From assembly GCA_900766265.1 (NCBI GenBank), contig CAAFUS010000006.1, positions 124,001-188,000 on the forward strand: a DNA stretch of 64,000 bases, given 5' to 3'. Shown piece by piece: positions 8,710 to 17,744 of this stretch. The notes beneath the pieces are model-generated. The model was not told the DNA's origin, searched no databases, and saw only the letters and a list, made by a program, of their open reading frames with translations. Origin of the DNA: Pseudomonadaceae bacterium (GTDB lineage Bacteria; Pseudomonadota; Gammaproteobacteria; Pseudomonadales; Pseudomonadaceae). The translations under genes were made by a program, and so were the position numbers. How positions within the stretch are numbered: position 1 is the stretch's first letter; each line of letters begins with the position of its first letter.

Positions 8710-8940
8710 TTATCTCTTGGTGGCGTCGTACGCCAACGCCGCGTTGGGACTGCCCTTTCCTTCGGCGTTCACTTCCTCGCACTTTTCGCGGCTGCCGCCA
8801 CAGATCGAGCACTCTTTCTCGATACCCAGGTTGGCGATGCCGCCACATGAGCCGGCGATGGGCTTGCGCCCCATGATCACGCCGATGGCCATGCCGAACA
8901 CAACGAGCAGCATGACGGAAAAAACCAGAAGCCAGGTCAT
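8710..8940 (-). CDS. nqrM: Na+-NQR maturation protein NqrM
   Basis: A 76-residue membrane-anchored protein of the DUF539 family. NqrM is needed to assemble the iron centre shared by NqrD and NqrE. There is one N-terminal membrane helix (about 3-23) followed by a short soluble tail with four cysteines, C32, C44, C47 and C54, in the family pattern GSCGG...GIEKECSICGG. Its ATG overlaps the apbE stop by 4 bp (ATGA), and it is the last gene of the nqr operon, directly followed by the terminator. Start, length and context all fit. Confidence 0.93.
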   Translation of the reverse strand: MTWLLVFSVMLLVVFGMAIGVIMGRKPIAGSCGGIANLGIEKECSICGGSREKCEEVNAEGKGSPNAALAYDATKR

Positions 8941-9962
8941 TGATTACCTCCTGCACCGAACAACTCGTCGAAAGCCTCAGTGCTTTTGGTTACGAACCCT
9001 TCCCCTTCACGGATCACGAAGAAAGAAGGAATGGAATTATCGACAGCGAAGTCGAAACCACGCTCCGGCCCCAGAACCATGAGCAGGGTAGACAACCCAT
9101 CAGCCAGAAGGGTCGAGCGATCCACGACCGTTACAGCGGCGAGCTTGTGGTCTATCGGAGCACCGGTCCGTGGGTCAATCGTGTGGGAATACCGTCGCCC
9201 GTCGCGCTCGAAATAGTTGCGGTAGTCCCCCGACGTGGAGATTCCGTAACCGTCCAGTTCGATCACGCGCTGGGCTACGCGCTGGTCGTCGCGCGGCTCC
9301 TCAACACCGATACGCCATGGCGAACCATCCGGCTTGAGTCCCTCGGCCTTTAGCTCGCCGGTGATTTCGACGAGATAGCTGGTTACACCCAACGATTTAA
9401 GGCGCTCGGAGACGCGATCGACCGAGTATCCAGCCGCGATGCTGTTGAACTCCAGCTGCGCCGGCGCATCCTTGCAAAGCTGTTCGCCGTCACGGCGGAA
9501 ATGCTCCAGACCGGTCATGGCCCTGGCTTCGGCAATGGCCTCATCGCTCGGTACCCCCTCCCCTGTGGCTCGCGGACCGAATCCCCAGAGATTCAGTAGC
9601 GGCTCCAGGGTTGGGTCGAACGCCCCGTCGCTCCGGGCGGATAGCTGGCGGCTGACCTCGAGCAGTTCGAATATCGAAGCAGGCATCGACTGGCAGCTGT
9701 TCGCCGGTAGGTCGTTGAACCGCTCGATATCAGAATCGTTGCGATAAGTCGAAAGCTCCTGATCGATCTGCTCGAGAATCGCCTCGGTCACCCTTTGCAA
9801 TTCCGCCTTGTCGGGCACGCCCCGGGACTTCACGAACTTAACGTTATAAGTGCTGCCCTGGGTCGGGCCGGAGAAGCTTTCGATCGTGTCTTGAAATAAA
9901 CAGCCCGTCAGGGCTGTCGCCAGGGCGACAGCGATGACGGGCCGGATTAGCGCTACCGACAT
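8937..9962 (-). CDS. apbE: FAD:protein FMN transferase ApbE (lipoprotein)
   Basis: Attaches FMN covalently to threonines of NqrB and NqrC, using FAD as donor, on the periplasmic side. It has 341 residues with a lipoprotein signal ending in the lipobox LTGC, Cys21, so it is tethered to a membrane. The mature domain has the ApbE pattern GSTYNVKF near the start, a central SIAAGYSVDRVSERL and the C-terminal SHTIDPRTGAPI with TVVDRSTLLADGLSTLLMVLG, which hold the FAD and Mg2+ ligands. It begins 1 bp after nqrF and overlaps nqrM. Placement inside the nqr operon makes NqrB and NqrC the expected substrates. Confidence 0.95.
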   Translation of the reverse strand: MSVALIRPVIAVALATALTGCLFQDTIESFSGPTQGSTYNVKFVKSRGVPDKAELQRVTEAILEQIDQELSTYRNDSDIERFNDLPANSCQSMPASIFELLEVSRQLSARSDGAFDPTLEPLLNLWGFGPRATGEGVPSDEAIAEARAMTGLEHFRRDGEQLCKDAPAQLEFNSIAAGYSVDRVSERLKSLGVTSYLVEITGELKAEGLKPDGSPWRIGVEEPRDDQRVAQRVIELDGYGISTSGDYRNYFERDGRRYSHTIDPRTGAPIDHKLAAVTVVDRSTLLADGLSTLLMVLGPERGFDFAVDNSIPSFFVIREGEGFVTKSTEAFDELFGAGGNQ

Positions 9963-9963
9963 G

Positions 9964-11187
9964 CTAGCCGCCGAAGTCGTCGAGCAGAATGTTCTCGGGC
10001 TCTACACCCAGGTCGGTCAGCATCTTGATCACCGAAGCGTTCATCATCGGCGGGCCGCACATGTAGAACTCGCAGTCCTCGGGAGCTGGATGGTCCTTGA
10101 GGTAGTTCTCGTACAGCACGTTATGGATGAAGCCCGTGGGACCTTGCCAGTTGTCCTCGGGCAGAGGGTCGGATAACGCCAGGTGCCACTCGAAGTTCTC
10201 ATTCTCCGCCTGCAGCTTATCGTACTCCTCGACATAGAAGGCTTCACGCATGGAACGAGCGCCATACCAGAAGCTCATCTTGCGCTTGGACTTCAGGCGC
10301 TTGAGCTGGTCGAAGATGTGCGAACGCATCGGGGCCATCCCGGCGCCGCCGCCGATGAACACCATCTCGGCATCGGTATCTTTGGCGAAGAACTCACCGA
10401 ACGGTCCGTACACTGTCACCTTATCGCCCGGCTTGAGGCTGAACACCCACGATGACATCTTGCCTGGCGGCAGGTGATCCTTGCCCGGCGGCGGCGATGC
10501 GATACGGATGTTGAACTTCACGATGCCGACTTCTTCCGGGTAGTTCGCCATGGAATAGGCCCGAACGACCGTCTCGTCGACCTTGGACACATACTTCCAC
10601 TGGTCGAATTTGTCCCAGTCGCCGCGGTACTCTTCCTGGATGTCGAAGTCCTTGTAGCGAACCTCGTGGGGCGGGCACTCAAGCTGTACGTAACCGCCGG
10701 CGCGAAAGTTGACATTCTCGCCTTCGGGCAGCCTGAGCGTAAGCTCCTTGATGAAGGTGGCGACGTTGGGGTTGGACTCGACGGTGCACTCCCACTTCTT
10801 GACGCCGAAAACCTCTTCGGGCACTTCGATCTTCATGTCGGCCTTCACCGGCGTCTGGCACGACAGGCGCCAACCTTCGCCGGCTTCGCGGCGGGTGAAG
10901 TGCGATTCCTCAGTAGGCAGCATCTCGCCACCACCGCTCTCGACGATGCACTTGCACTGGGCACAGGTACCGCCGCCGCCGCAGGCGGACGAGAGGAAGA
11001 TGTTGTTGGCCGCCAGGGTCTGCAGCAGCTTGCCGCCAGCCGGTACGGTGATGGTTTTCTCGCCGTTGATCTCGATGCTCACGTCGCCACTGTTAACCAG
11101 CTTGGCGCGGGCGGCGAGAATGATCGCCACCAGCAACAGCACGATCACGGTGAACATGCCGATGGCGAGGAAGATTTCGTAACTCAT
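9964..11187 (-). CDS. nqrF: Na+-translocating NADH:quinone reductase subunit F
   Basis: Electron-input subunit of the Na+-pumping NADH dehydrogenase, oxidising NADH through FAD and a 2Fe-2S cluster. It has 407 residues. One membrane helix at about 5-27 anchors a ferredoxin domain with cluster ligands C69, C75, C78 and C110 (ACGGGGTCAQC and LSCQT). Then come the FAD-binding RAYSMANYP motif and the NAD-binding GGGAGMAPMRSH motif. It ends with the family-typical NILLDDFGG. All expected residues are present. It lies 14 bp after nqrE. Confidence 0.97.
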   Translation of the reverse strand: MSYEIFLAIGMFTVIVLLLVAIILAARAKLVNSGDVSIEINGEKTITVPAGGKLLQTLAANNIFLSSACGGGGTCAQCKCIVESGGGEMLPTEESHFTRREAGEGWRLSCQTPVKADMKIEVPEEVFGVKKWECTVESNPNVATFIKELTLRLPEGENVNFRAGGYVQLECPPHEVRYKDFDIQEEYRGDWDKFDQWKYVSKVDETVVRAYSMANYPEEVGIVKFNIRIASPPPGKDHLPPGKMSSWVFSLKPGDKVTVYGPFGEFFAKDTDAEMVFIGGGAGMAPMRSHIFDQLKRLKSKRKMSFWYGARSMREAFYVEEYDKLQAENENFEWHLALSDPLPEDNWQGPTGFIHNVLYENYLKDHPAPEDCEFYMCGPPMMNASVIKMLTDLGVEPENILLDDFGG

Positions 11188-11201
11188 CTGTTCATCCGTC
11201 C

Positions 11202-11809
<608 letters not shown>

Positions 11810-11810
<1 letters not shown>

Positions 11811-12478
11811 CAGTAGGCCTCCTTGTTCGAAACCTGGGGTGCCATCTTGAACGCCGGCTGTTCGACCTGAGAGGTCTTCCAGCTACGGATGCCCCAGATG
11901 AACAGACCGATCAGGAAGAACGCCGAAGGGGGCAGCAGCAGCATGCCGTTGGGCAGGTACCAGCCCCCGTCATTGACGACCGGCAGAATGGTGTAGCCCG
12001 CCAGCTTGCCCGAGCCGAACAGCTCGCGAATGATCCCCAGCGCGATGAGCATGGCGCTGTAGCCCAGGCCGTTGCCGATCCCGTCGACGAAGGACAGCAG
12101 CGGCGGGTTCTGCATGGCGAACGCTTCGGCGCGGCCCATCACGATGCAGTTGGTGATGATCAGCCCGACGAACACCGACAGCTGTTTGGACAGGCTGTAG
12201 GCGAACGCCTTCAGTATCTGATCCACCAGGATCACCAGCGAGGCGATGATGACCATCTGCACGATCATGCGGATGGAACTCGGGATTTGCCGACGGATCA
12301 TCGAGACGAACAGGTTGGAGAAGCCCGTCACCATGGTCAGACAGACCGACATCACCAGCGCGGTCTTGAGGTTGGAGGTAACCGCCAGCGCCGAGCAGAT
12401 CCCAAGGATCTGCAGGCCGATGGGGTTGTTGTTGAAGACCGGGTTGAACAGGACTTCACGATAGGTTGGAAGCGACAT
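11810..12478 (-). CDS. nqrD: Na+-translocating NADH:quinone reductase subunit D
   Basis: Integral membrane subunit, 222 residues and six predicted helices. The conserved cysteines of the NqrD/NqrE iron site are visible in QILGICSALAV and ITNCIVMGRAEAFAM. The N-terminus YREVLFNPVFNNNPIGLQ is typical of the family. It starts 3 bp after nqrC and overlaps nqrE by one base. Confidence 0.96.
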
Positions 12479-12481
12479 GGA

Positions 12482-13270
12482 TCAAGCCTCCCCTGCGCGC
12501 AGGTTTCGAATGAAGGGACCGAAGCCATCCTGCCCCAGCCAGAAATGCAGCAAATGGTTGACCCCGTTGCTGGTCAGCGTCGCACCGGCCAGGCCGTCGA
12601 CCTGATGATCGGCGTTCGGGCTGCGTGGATCGACCCCACCCTTGACGATCTGCACGGCCAGGTCGCCGTTCTGATCGAAAATGGTCTTGCCGGGCCACTG
12701 GCCCGTCCAGCGCGGATTGTCGACCTCACCACCCAGGCCGGGCGTTTCGCCATGCTGGTAGAAGCCCATGCCGACCACGGTATTGAGGTCACCCTTGAGC
12801 GCGATGAAGCCATAGAGCGTCGACCACAGTCCGTAGCCGCGTACCGGCAGGATGACGGTGTCGAGCTCGCCATCGTTTTCGATCAGGTACACCGTGGAGT
12901 AGTGCTCCAGGCGCTTGATCGAGGCGATGTCCTGTTCCGGCGGAACCGGGCTGGACAACGACGGATCACGAGCGGCACGCAGCGGATCGAATGTTTCGGG
13001 ATCCTGCGCATCGCTGAAGGTGCCGCTCTCGAGTTCGACCACACGGGCAGTGATCGTACTCTGGTAGAGCTCCTTGATCTGGTTCGCCGACATGCCGGGC
13101 TTGCTCAGGCCGGCAATCGCCAGAATGCTGCGCTGCTTGTCGAGCAGGCGATTTTCCACTTGCGTGGGTTTGAGCGCCACGGCCGCGCCGGCCACGAAGA
13201 CCGAGCAGACCAGGCAGACCAGCAACGCTACCGTCAGCGTGCGGGTGGTGGATTCTTTCTGACTAGACAT
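12482..13270 (-). CDS. nqrC: Na+-translocating NADH:quinone reductase subunit C
   Basis: Subunit carrying a covalent FMN on a periplasmic domain. It has 262 residues from the ATG at 13270, which overlaps the end of nqrB by 8 bp. A longer frame starts upstream inside nqrB, but MSSQKESTTRTL followed by the membrane helix TVALLVCLVCSVFVAGAAVAL is the family N-terminus. The flavinylation motif near residues 226-234 reads DGLAGATLTS, with the acceptor threonine about 231. The usual pattern has Ser or Thr before Gly, and here it is Ala. The downstream end matches the normal family end. Confidence 0.95.
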   Translation of the reverse strand: MSSQKESTTRTLTVALLVCLVCSVFVAGAAVALKPTQVENRLLDKQRSILAIAGLSKPGMSANQIKELYQSTITARVVELESGTFSDAQDPETFDPLRAARDPSLSSPVPPEQDIASIKRLEHYSTVYLIENDGELDTVILPVRGYGLWSTLYGFIALKGDLNTVVGMGFYQHGETPGLGGEVDNPRWTGQWPGKTIFDQNGDLAVQIVKGGVDPRSPNADHQVDGLAGATLTSNGVNHLLHFWLGQDGFGPFIRNLRAGEA

Positions 13271-14474
13271 TACGTGCCAGCCTCCGCTTGATGTTGGCCT
13301 GAATGACAAAGTGGTCAATCAGCGGTGCAAACAGGTTGGCAAACAGGATCGCCAGCATCATGCCTTCCGGGAAGGCCGGGTTGACGACGCGGATCAGCAC
13401 CACCATCACGCCGATGAGGGCGCCGAAGATCCATTTGCCGGTATTGGTCATCGAGGCCGAAACCGGATCGGTTGCCATGTAGATCAGACCGAAGGCGAAG
13501 CCTCCCGCAACCAGATGCCAATACCAGGGCATTCCAAACAGCGGGTTCGTCTCAGATCCGATCAGATTGAACAGCGAGCTCAACGCGATCATGCCCAGCA
13601 TGACGCCCGAGACAATACGCCAGGAAGCAATCTTGGTCGCCAGCAGCACCGCGCCGCCGATGAGGATAGCCAGCGTGCTGGTCTCGCCGATCGAACCATG
13701 GATGGTGCCGATGAACGCATCCATCCAGCTGATGCCATTGCCGATCACGTTCTCGATGCCACCGGCCGCCGTTAGGCTCAGCGTAGTGGCTCCAGAGAAG
13801 CCATCGACTGCGGTCCAGACCTCATCGCCAGACATCTGAGCCGGGTAGGCGAAGAACAGGAACGCACGGCCGGTCAGTGCAGGGTTGAGGAAGTTCTTGC
13901 CGGTACCGCCGAACAACTCCTTGCCAATCACCACGCCGAAGCTGATGCCAAGCGCGACCTGCCAGAGCGGGATGGTCGGAGGCAGGATCAGGGCGAACAG
14001 CACGGAGGTGACGAAGAAGCCTTCGTTGACCTCATGTTTGCGTACCGTTGCGAACAGCACTTCCCAGAATCCGCCGACGATGAAGGTCACCGCATAGACA
14101 GGCAGGAAGTAGGCAGCTCCCTGAATGAAGTTGTCCCAGAAGCTGTTCGGATCGAAGCCGGCCAGCGCGCCGATAAGCGCGAAGCGCCAGCCCTCCTGGG
14201 CCTGCAGCAGCTCGCCATTGGCGGCGTAGATCAGGTTGGCTTGGTAGCCGGTGTTCCACATGCCGAAGAACATCGCCGGGAAGGTGCACAGCCAGACGGT
14301 GATCATCATCCGCTTGAGGTCGATGCCGTCGCGGACGTGTGCCGTGGTCTTGGTCACGCTGCCGGGGCGATAGAGGAACGTGTCCAGCGCCTCGTAGAGG
14401 GCGTACCACTTTTCGTGCTTGCCACCCTTTTCGAAGTGGTGCTCGATCTTGTCGAGGAATGCGCGAATGCCCAT
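13263..14474 (-). CDS. nqrB: Na+-translocating NADH:quinone reductase subunit B
   Basis: Main membrane subunit with the Na+ channel, riboflavin site and a covalent FMN. It has 403 residues. The N-terminal cytoplasmic segment (GIRAFLDKIEHHFEKGGKHEKWYALYEALDTFLYRP) is typical. The flavinylation motif DGFSGATT has its acceptor threonine at 230. Ten or so hydrophobic helices follow the family arrangement. It lies 3 bp after nqrA and overlaps nqrC by 8 bp. Confidence 0.97.
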   Translation of the reverse strand: MGIRAFLDKIEHHFEKGGKHEKWYALYEALDTFLYRPGSVTKTTAHVRDGIDLKRMMITVWLCTFPAMFFGMWNTGYQANLIYAANGELLQAQEGWRFALIGALAGFDPNSFWDNFIQGAAYFLPVYAVTFIVGGFWEVLFATVRKHEVNEGFFVTSVLFALILPPTIPLWQVALGISFGVVIGKELFGGTGKNFLNPALTGRAFLFFAYPAQMSGDEVWTAVDGFSGATTLSLTAAGGIENVIGNGISWMDAFIGTIHGSIGETSTLAILIGGAVLLATKIASWRIVSGVMLGMIALSSLFNLIGSETNPLFGMPWYWHLVAGGFAFGLIYMATDPVSASMTNTGKWIFGALIGVMVVLIRVVNPAFPEGMMLAILFANLFAPLIDHFVIQANIKRRLARNV

Positions 14475-14477
14475 GAC

Positions 14478-15815
14478 TTAACCCTCCTTCTCGATACGGG
14501 TTAGGTTGTCCCGCAGGATCGGGCCGTATTCGTATTTGCCGGCACAGACGTAAGTGCACAGCGCCAGATCCTCTTCATCGAGCTCGAGGCAACCGAGCTT
14601 CTGAGCCAGCTCGGTGTCGCCGACGATCAGGTAGCGCAGCAATTGCGTCGGCAGGATGTCGAGCGGCATCACTTCTTCGTAATTGCCGACCGGCACCATG
14701 GCGCGAGGACTGCCGTTGGTCGAGGTGGAGAAGGCGAACTTCTTCCCTGCCATCAGCTTGGAGATATAGATGTTGAGGATGGAATGCTTGTCGACGCCCG
14801 GGCGCATGTAGTGAAGCATCTCGCGCTCCTTGCCCTCGCGCAGGCAGGAAACCTGCTGATGGTAGCGACCGAGGAAGGCGAATGCGCCACGGGCTGTTCG
14901 CCCACCGAGCACGGAGCCGGACACTACGCGGTTGACGCCTGCCTGCAGCTCTCCGGCGGTCAGCTCCTCGAGATTGGCACCCAGGCGGGTGCGCAACAGA
15001 CGAGGGTTATCGACAACAGGCCCACCCAGCGCCACGACGCGCTCAACCGACACACGACCGGTGGTGAACAGCTTGCCGATCGCGATCACGTCCTGGTAGC
15101 CGACATACCAGACGCTTTTGGAGGCGCTGACCGGGTCGAGGAAGTGAATGTGCGTACCGGCCAGGCCCGCCGGGTGCGGGCCGGAAAAGGCTTCGGCCTT
15201 GACGTTCGCCAGCGTCTCGCCTGGCAGCGAGGCGTTCTCCGCCTTGCAGAGGAATACGCGGGCGATCTTTCCAAGGACGGTGAGACCCGCTTCGAAAGCC
15301 TGCGGCTGCTCACCGATGATCACCGCAGGATCCGCTGCCAGCGGATGGGTATCGATGGCGGTGACGAATATCGAATTCGGCGTGGCATTGATCGCCGGCA
15401 CCTTGCTGAACGGACGGGTCCGCAGCGCGGTCCATAGACCCGATTGCTGAAGATTCTCGCGCACCTGCTCGTGCGTCAGGTTATCCAGGGCGGATGCCTC
15501 GTACTGGGCGAAGGTCAGCTCTTCGTCCCCTTCGAGGTCAATCACTACCGATTGCAGAACACGCTTCTCGCCCCGGTGGATGGCGCTGATGACGCCCGCC
15601 CCGGGAGCGGTGAAGTGCACGCCCTCGGTCTTCTTGTCGGAAAAGAGCAGTTGCCCCAGCTTGACCCGATCCCCGACCTGAACGGCCATGGTCGGTTTCA
15701 TCCCCGGATAGTCGAAGCCAATCACGGCGACGCTGCGCACAGGCCTTGCGGCCTCGATGCGCTGCGTCGGCGCTCCCGCTATGGGCAAATCAAGCCCACG
15801 TTTTATTTTGATCAT
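14478..15815 (-). CDS. nqrA: Na+-translocating NADH:quinone reductase subunit A
   Basis: Cytoplasmic, peripheral subunit of the pump and first gene of the operon. It has 445 residues from the ATG at 15815 (MIKIKRGLDLPIAGAPTQ). The frame is open further upstream, but that extension has no homologous character and this N-terminus is the family one. The conserved TDTHPLAADP-like stretch appears as AIDTHPLAADP, with HIHFLDPVSASKSVWYVGYQDV in the middle and the C-terminal cysteines in LGCLELDEEDLALCTYVCAGKYEYG. NqrB follows after 3 bp. An AGG six bases upstream is a modest ribosome site. Confidence 0.95.
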   Translation of the reverse strand: MIKIKRGLDLPIAGAPTQRIEAARPVRSVAVIGFDYPGMKPTMAVQVGDRVKLGQLLFSDKKTEGVHFTAPGAGVISAIHRGEKRVLQSVVIDLEGDEELTFAQYEASALDNLTHEQVRENLQQSGLWTALRTRPFSKVPAINATPNSIFVTAIDTHPLAADPAVIIGEQPQAFEAGLTVLGKIARVFLCKAENASLPGETLANVKAEAFSGPHPAGLAGTHIHFLDPVSASKSVWYVGYQDVIAIGKLFTTGRVSVERVVALGGPVVDNPRLLRTRLGANLEELTAGELQAGVNRVVSGSVLGGRTARGAFAFLGRYHQQVSCLREGKEREMLHYMRPGVDKHSILNIYISKLMAGKKFAFSTSTNGSPRAMVPVGNYEEVMPLDILPTQLLRYLIVGDTELAQKLGCLELDEEDLALCTYVCAGKYEYGPILRDNLTRIEKEG

Positions 15816-16095
15816 CGGTTTGCCTAACCACTGATTTGGAAAACTTTCAGAGCCGGCTTTGGCGCAAAGTCGCATTGCGCTGTTCCCGTCATTGCAGTAA
15901 TGGCGGGGTTTGTGCGGCGGACTCAGGTAAAAAATCCGCCCGATTATAGAGGTCATGCACCGGGACTGACCACCCAAGGTGATCCATTTTTTCTATTCGA
16001 CAAAAGCGCGTTGACAAGGAAGCGATCAGCGCCGCAGACGGGCGCAATCGTCGAAACGCCCGCGCGGCGACAGCCCTCCGCATACTGCAGAAACG
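15816..16095 (-). promoter_or_regulatory. nqr operon promoter and leader
   Basis: A gene-free stretch between nqrA and the gap terminator. On the minus strand there is a consensus -10 TATAAT (15943-15948) with a partial -35 TGGTCA (15967-15972) at 18-bp spacing. This would give a leader of about 120 bases. Early in that leader GGCGGA and TCCGCC can pair across an AT-rich loop, and a GCGCAATGCGACTTTGCGCC segment follows. The remaining bases, 15973-16095, show nothing I recognise. Promoter assignment is from sequence only. Confidence 0.55.
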
Positions 16096-16121
16096 AAGAC
16101 GGGAGCCGAAGCTCCCGTCTT
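16096..16121 (-). terminator. Terminator of gap with a UUCG tetraloop
   Basis: Perfect 11-bp stem AAGACGGGAGC/GCTCCCGTCTT around a TTCG loop on the minus strand, 17 bp beyond the gap stop, followed by TCTTCGTTTC. The UUCG loop makes an unusually stable hairpin. The T-run is interrupted, so efficiency is uncertain. Confidence 0.8.
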
Positions 16122-16137
16122 GTATGCAGACGAACTC

Positions 16138-17586
16138 TTAGCGCGGGAAGGCGGGAGGATTAACTCCGGCCATTTCCTCCATCACGCGGACCACCTGGCA
16201 GCTGTAACCGAACTCGTTGTCGTACCAGACGTAGAGCACCACGCGGTTGTCGTTACAAATGGTGGCTTCGGCGTCGACTACACCGGCGTAACGCGAACCG
16301 ACGAAATCGGTGGAAACGACTTCCTGGGAGCTGACGAAGTCGATCTGCTTCTGAAGATCCGAGTGCATGGCCATCTGGCGCAGGTACTCGTTGATCTCTT
16401 CGCGAGTGGTCGGCTTTTCCAAGGACAGATTGAGGATCGCCATCGACACGTTGGGCGTAGGGACGCGGATCGCGTTGCCGGTCAGCTTGCCCTTGAGAAC
16501 CGGCAGCGCCTTGGCGGCGGCGGTGGCGGCACCGGTCTCGGTGATCACCATGTTCAGCGGCGCGCTGCGACCACGACGATCGCCCTTGTGGAAGTTGTCG
16601 ATCAGGTTCTGGTCGTTGGTATAGGAGTGGACGGTCTCGACATGGCCGTGGACGATGCCGTACTGGTCATTGACCGCCTTGAGCACCGGCACGATGGCGT
16701 TGGTGGTGCAGGAAGCCGCCGAGACGATCTTGTCGTCCGCGGTGATCTCGCCATGGTTGATGCCGTGCACGATGTTCTTCAGCGCGCCCTTGCCCGGAGC
16801 GGTGAGCACCACCCGGTCGACGCCTGGGCACTTGAGGTGCTGGCTCAGGCCTTCGGCGTCACGCCACTTACCGGTGTTGTCCACCAGCAGCGCGTTCTGA
16901 ATGCCGTACTGGGTGTAATCCACCGACGAAGGATCGTTGGAGTAGATCACCTGGATCAGGTTGCCGTTGGCGGTGAGCGTGTTGTTCTCGGCGTCGATGG
17001 TGATGGTCCCGTTGAACGGGCCATGTACCGAGTCGCGACGCAGCAGGCTGGCGCGCTTGACCAGATCGTTCTCCGCCCCTTTGCGAACGACGATCGCACG
17101 CAGGCGCAGCCCCTCGCCGCCGCCGGTCTTCTCGATCAGGATACGGGCCAGCAGGCGCCCGATACGACCGAAACCATAAAGCACCACGTCGGTGCCTTTC
17201 TGCGCGCCGCCGGTACGCTTGTCGGCCACTTCCGCGAGCTCTTCGCGAACGAACTGCTCGAGGTTGCGACCGTTGCCCTCTGCCTTGAACTTGGCGACCA
17301 CCTTGCCCAGGTCGACCGAAGCCGCACCCAGGTTCATGTCGCTCATGGTCTTGAGGATCTGGAATGTCTCGTGTACCGAGAGTTCAGCTTCGTCAGCCAG
17401 ACGATGACGCGCGAAACGGTGCGCCTTGAGGATGTCAATCACCGAACGATTGATCAGCCCACGGCCGTAAATCGACGTCACCACGTTGTTGTTGCGATAC
17501 AGCTGACCAATTAACGGGATCATCGCTTCAGCGAGCGCTTCTCGATCAATCCATTCACCAAGGCACTGGTCGGGCTTCTGGGTCAC
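16138..17586 (-). CDS. gap: Glyceraldehyde-3-phosphate dehydrogenase, long gammaproteobacterial type
   Basis: Catalyses NAD-dependent interconversion of glyceraldehyde-3-phosphate and 1,3-bisphosphoglycerate. It has 482 residues, about 150 longer than classical GapA. The N-terminal extension of about 120 residues (GEWIDREALAEAMIPLIGQLYRNNN) is characteristic of the long form found beside mfd in Pseudomonas. The Rossmann motif YGFGRIGRLLARIL follows. The catalytic cysteine is C293 in SCTTNAIVPVL, and the C-terminal VWYDNEFGYSCQVVR is intact. The start codon is GTG at 17586 with GGAAGGAA upstream. It is monocistronic, with its own promoter and terminator, and divergent from mfd. Confidence 0.95.
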   Translation of the reverse strand: MTQKPDQCLGEWIDREALAEAMIPLIGQLYRNNNVVTSIYGRGLINRSVIDILKAHRFARHRLADEAELSVHETFQILKTMSDMNLGAASVDLGKVVAKFKAEGNGRNLEQFVREELAEVADKRTGGAQKGTDVVLYGFGRIGRLLARILIEKTGGGEGLRLRAIVVRKGAENDLVKRASLLRRDSVHGPFNGTITIDAENNTLTANGNLIQVIYSNDPSSVDYTQYGIQNALLVDNTGKWRDAEGLSQHLKCPGVDRVVLTAPGKGALKNIVHGINHGEITADDKIVSAASCTTNAIVPVLKAVNDQYGIVHGHVETVHSYTNDQNLIDNFHKGDRRGRSAPLNMVITETGAATAAAKALPVLKGKLTGNAIRVPTPNVSMAILNLSLEKPTTREEINEYLRQMAMHSDLQKQIDFVSSQEVVSTDFVGSRYAGVVDAEATICNDNRVVLYVWYDNEFGYSCQVVRVMEEMAGVNPPAFPR

Positions 17587-17629
17587 GGGGCAGTTCCTTC
17601 CACATGTAGGGGCTGATAAAAGGGGCTAC

Positions 17630-17658
17630 ATTATGACGACGCACCCTAGCGCCGGCAA
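17630..17658 (-). promoter_or_regulatory. gap promoter
   Basis: On the minus strand TTGCCG (17653-17658) and CATAAT (17630-17635) are separated by exactly 17 bp, a good sigma-70 promoter. It would start transcription about 37 bases before the gap GTG. Confidence 0.6.
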
Positions 17659-17676
17659 TCTGCAGCGGACGAAACA

Positions 17677-17706
17677 CTGACAGCGAAGCGTGCGGATAGT
17701 TACAAT
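17677..17706 (+). promoter_or_regulatory. mfd promoter
   Basis: CTGACA (17677-17682) and TACAAT (17701-17706) with 18-bp spacing on the plus strand. A short dyad CCGGTC/GACCGG (17711-17730) lies at the expected start of transcription. The mfd GTG follows with no good ribosome site. Confidence 0.5.
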
Positions 17707-17744
17707 CGATCCGGTCCATTTTCAGACCGGAGTCACTCCCTCTC

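Noticed and set aside
16120..17514. 464-codon plus-strand frame opposite gap
   Set aside because: Antisense shadow; gap has its own promoter, terminator and catalytic cysteine.
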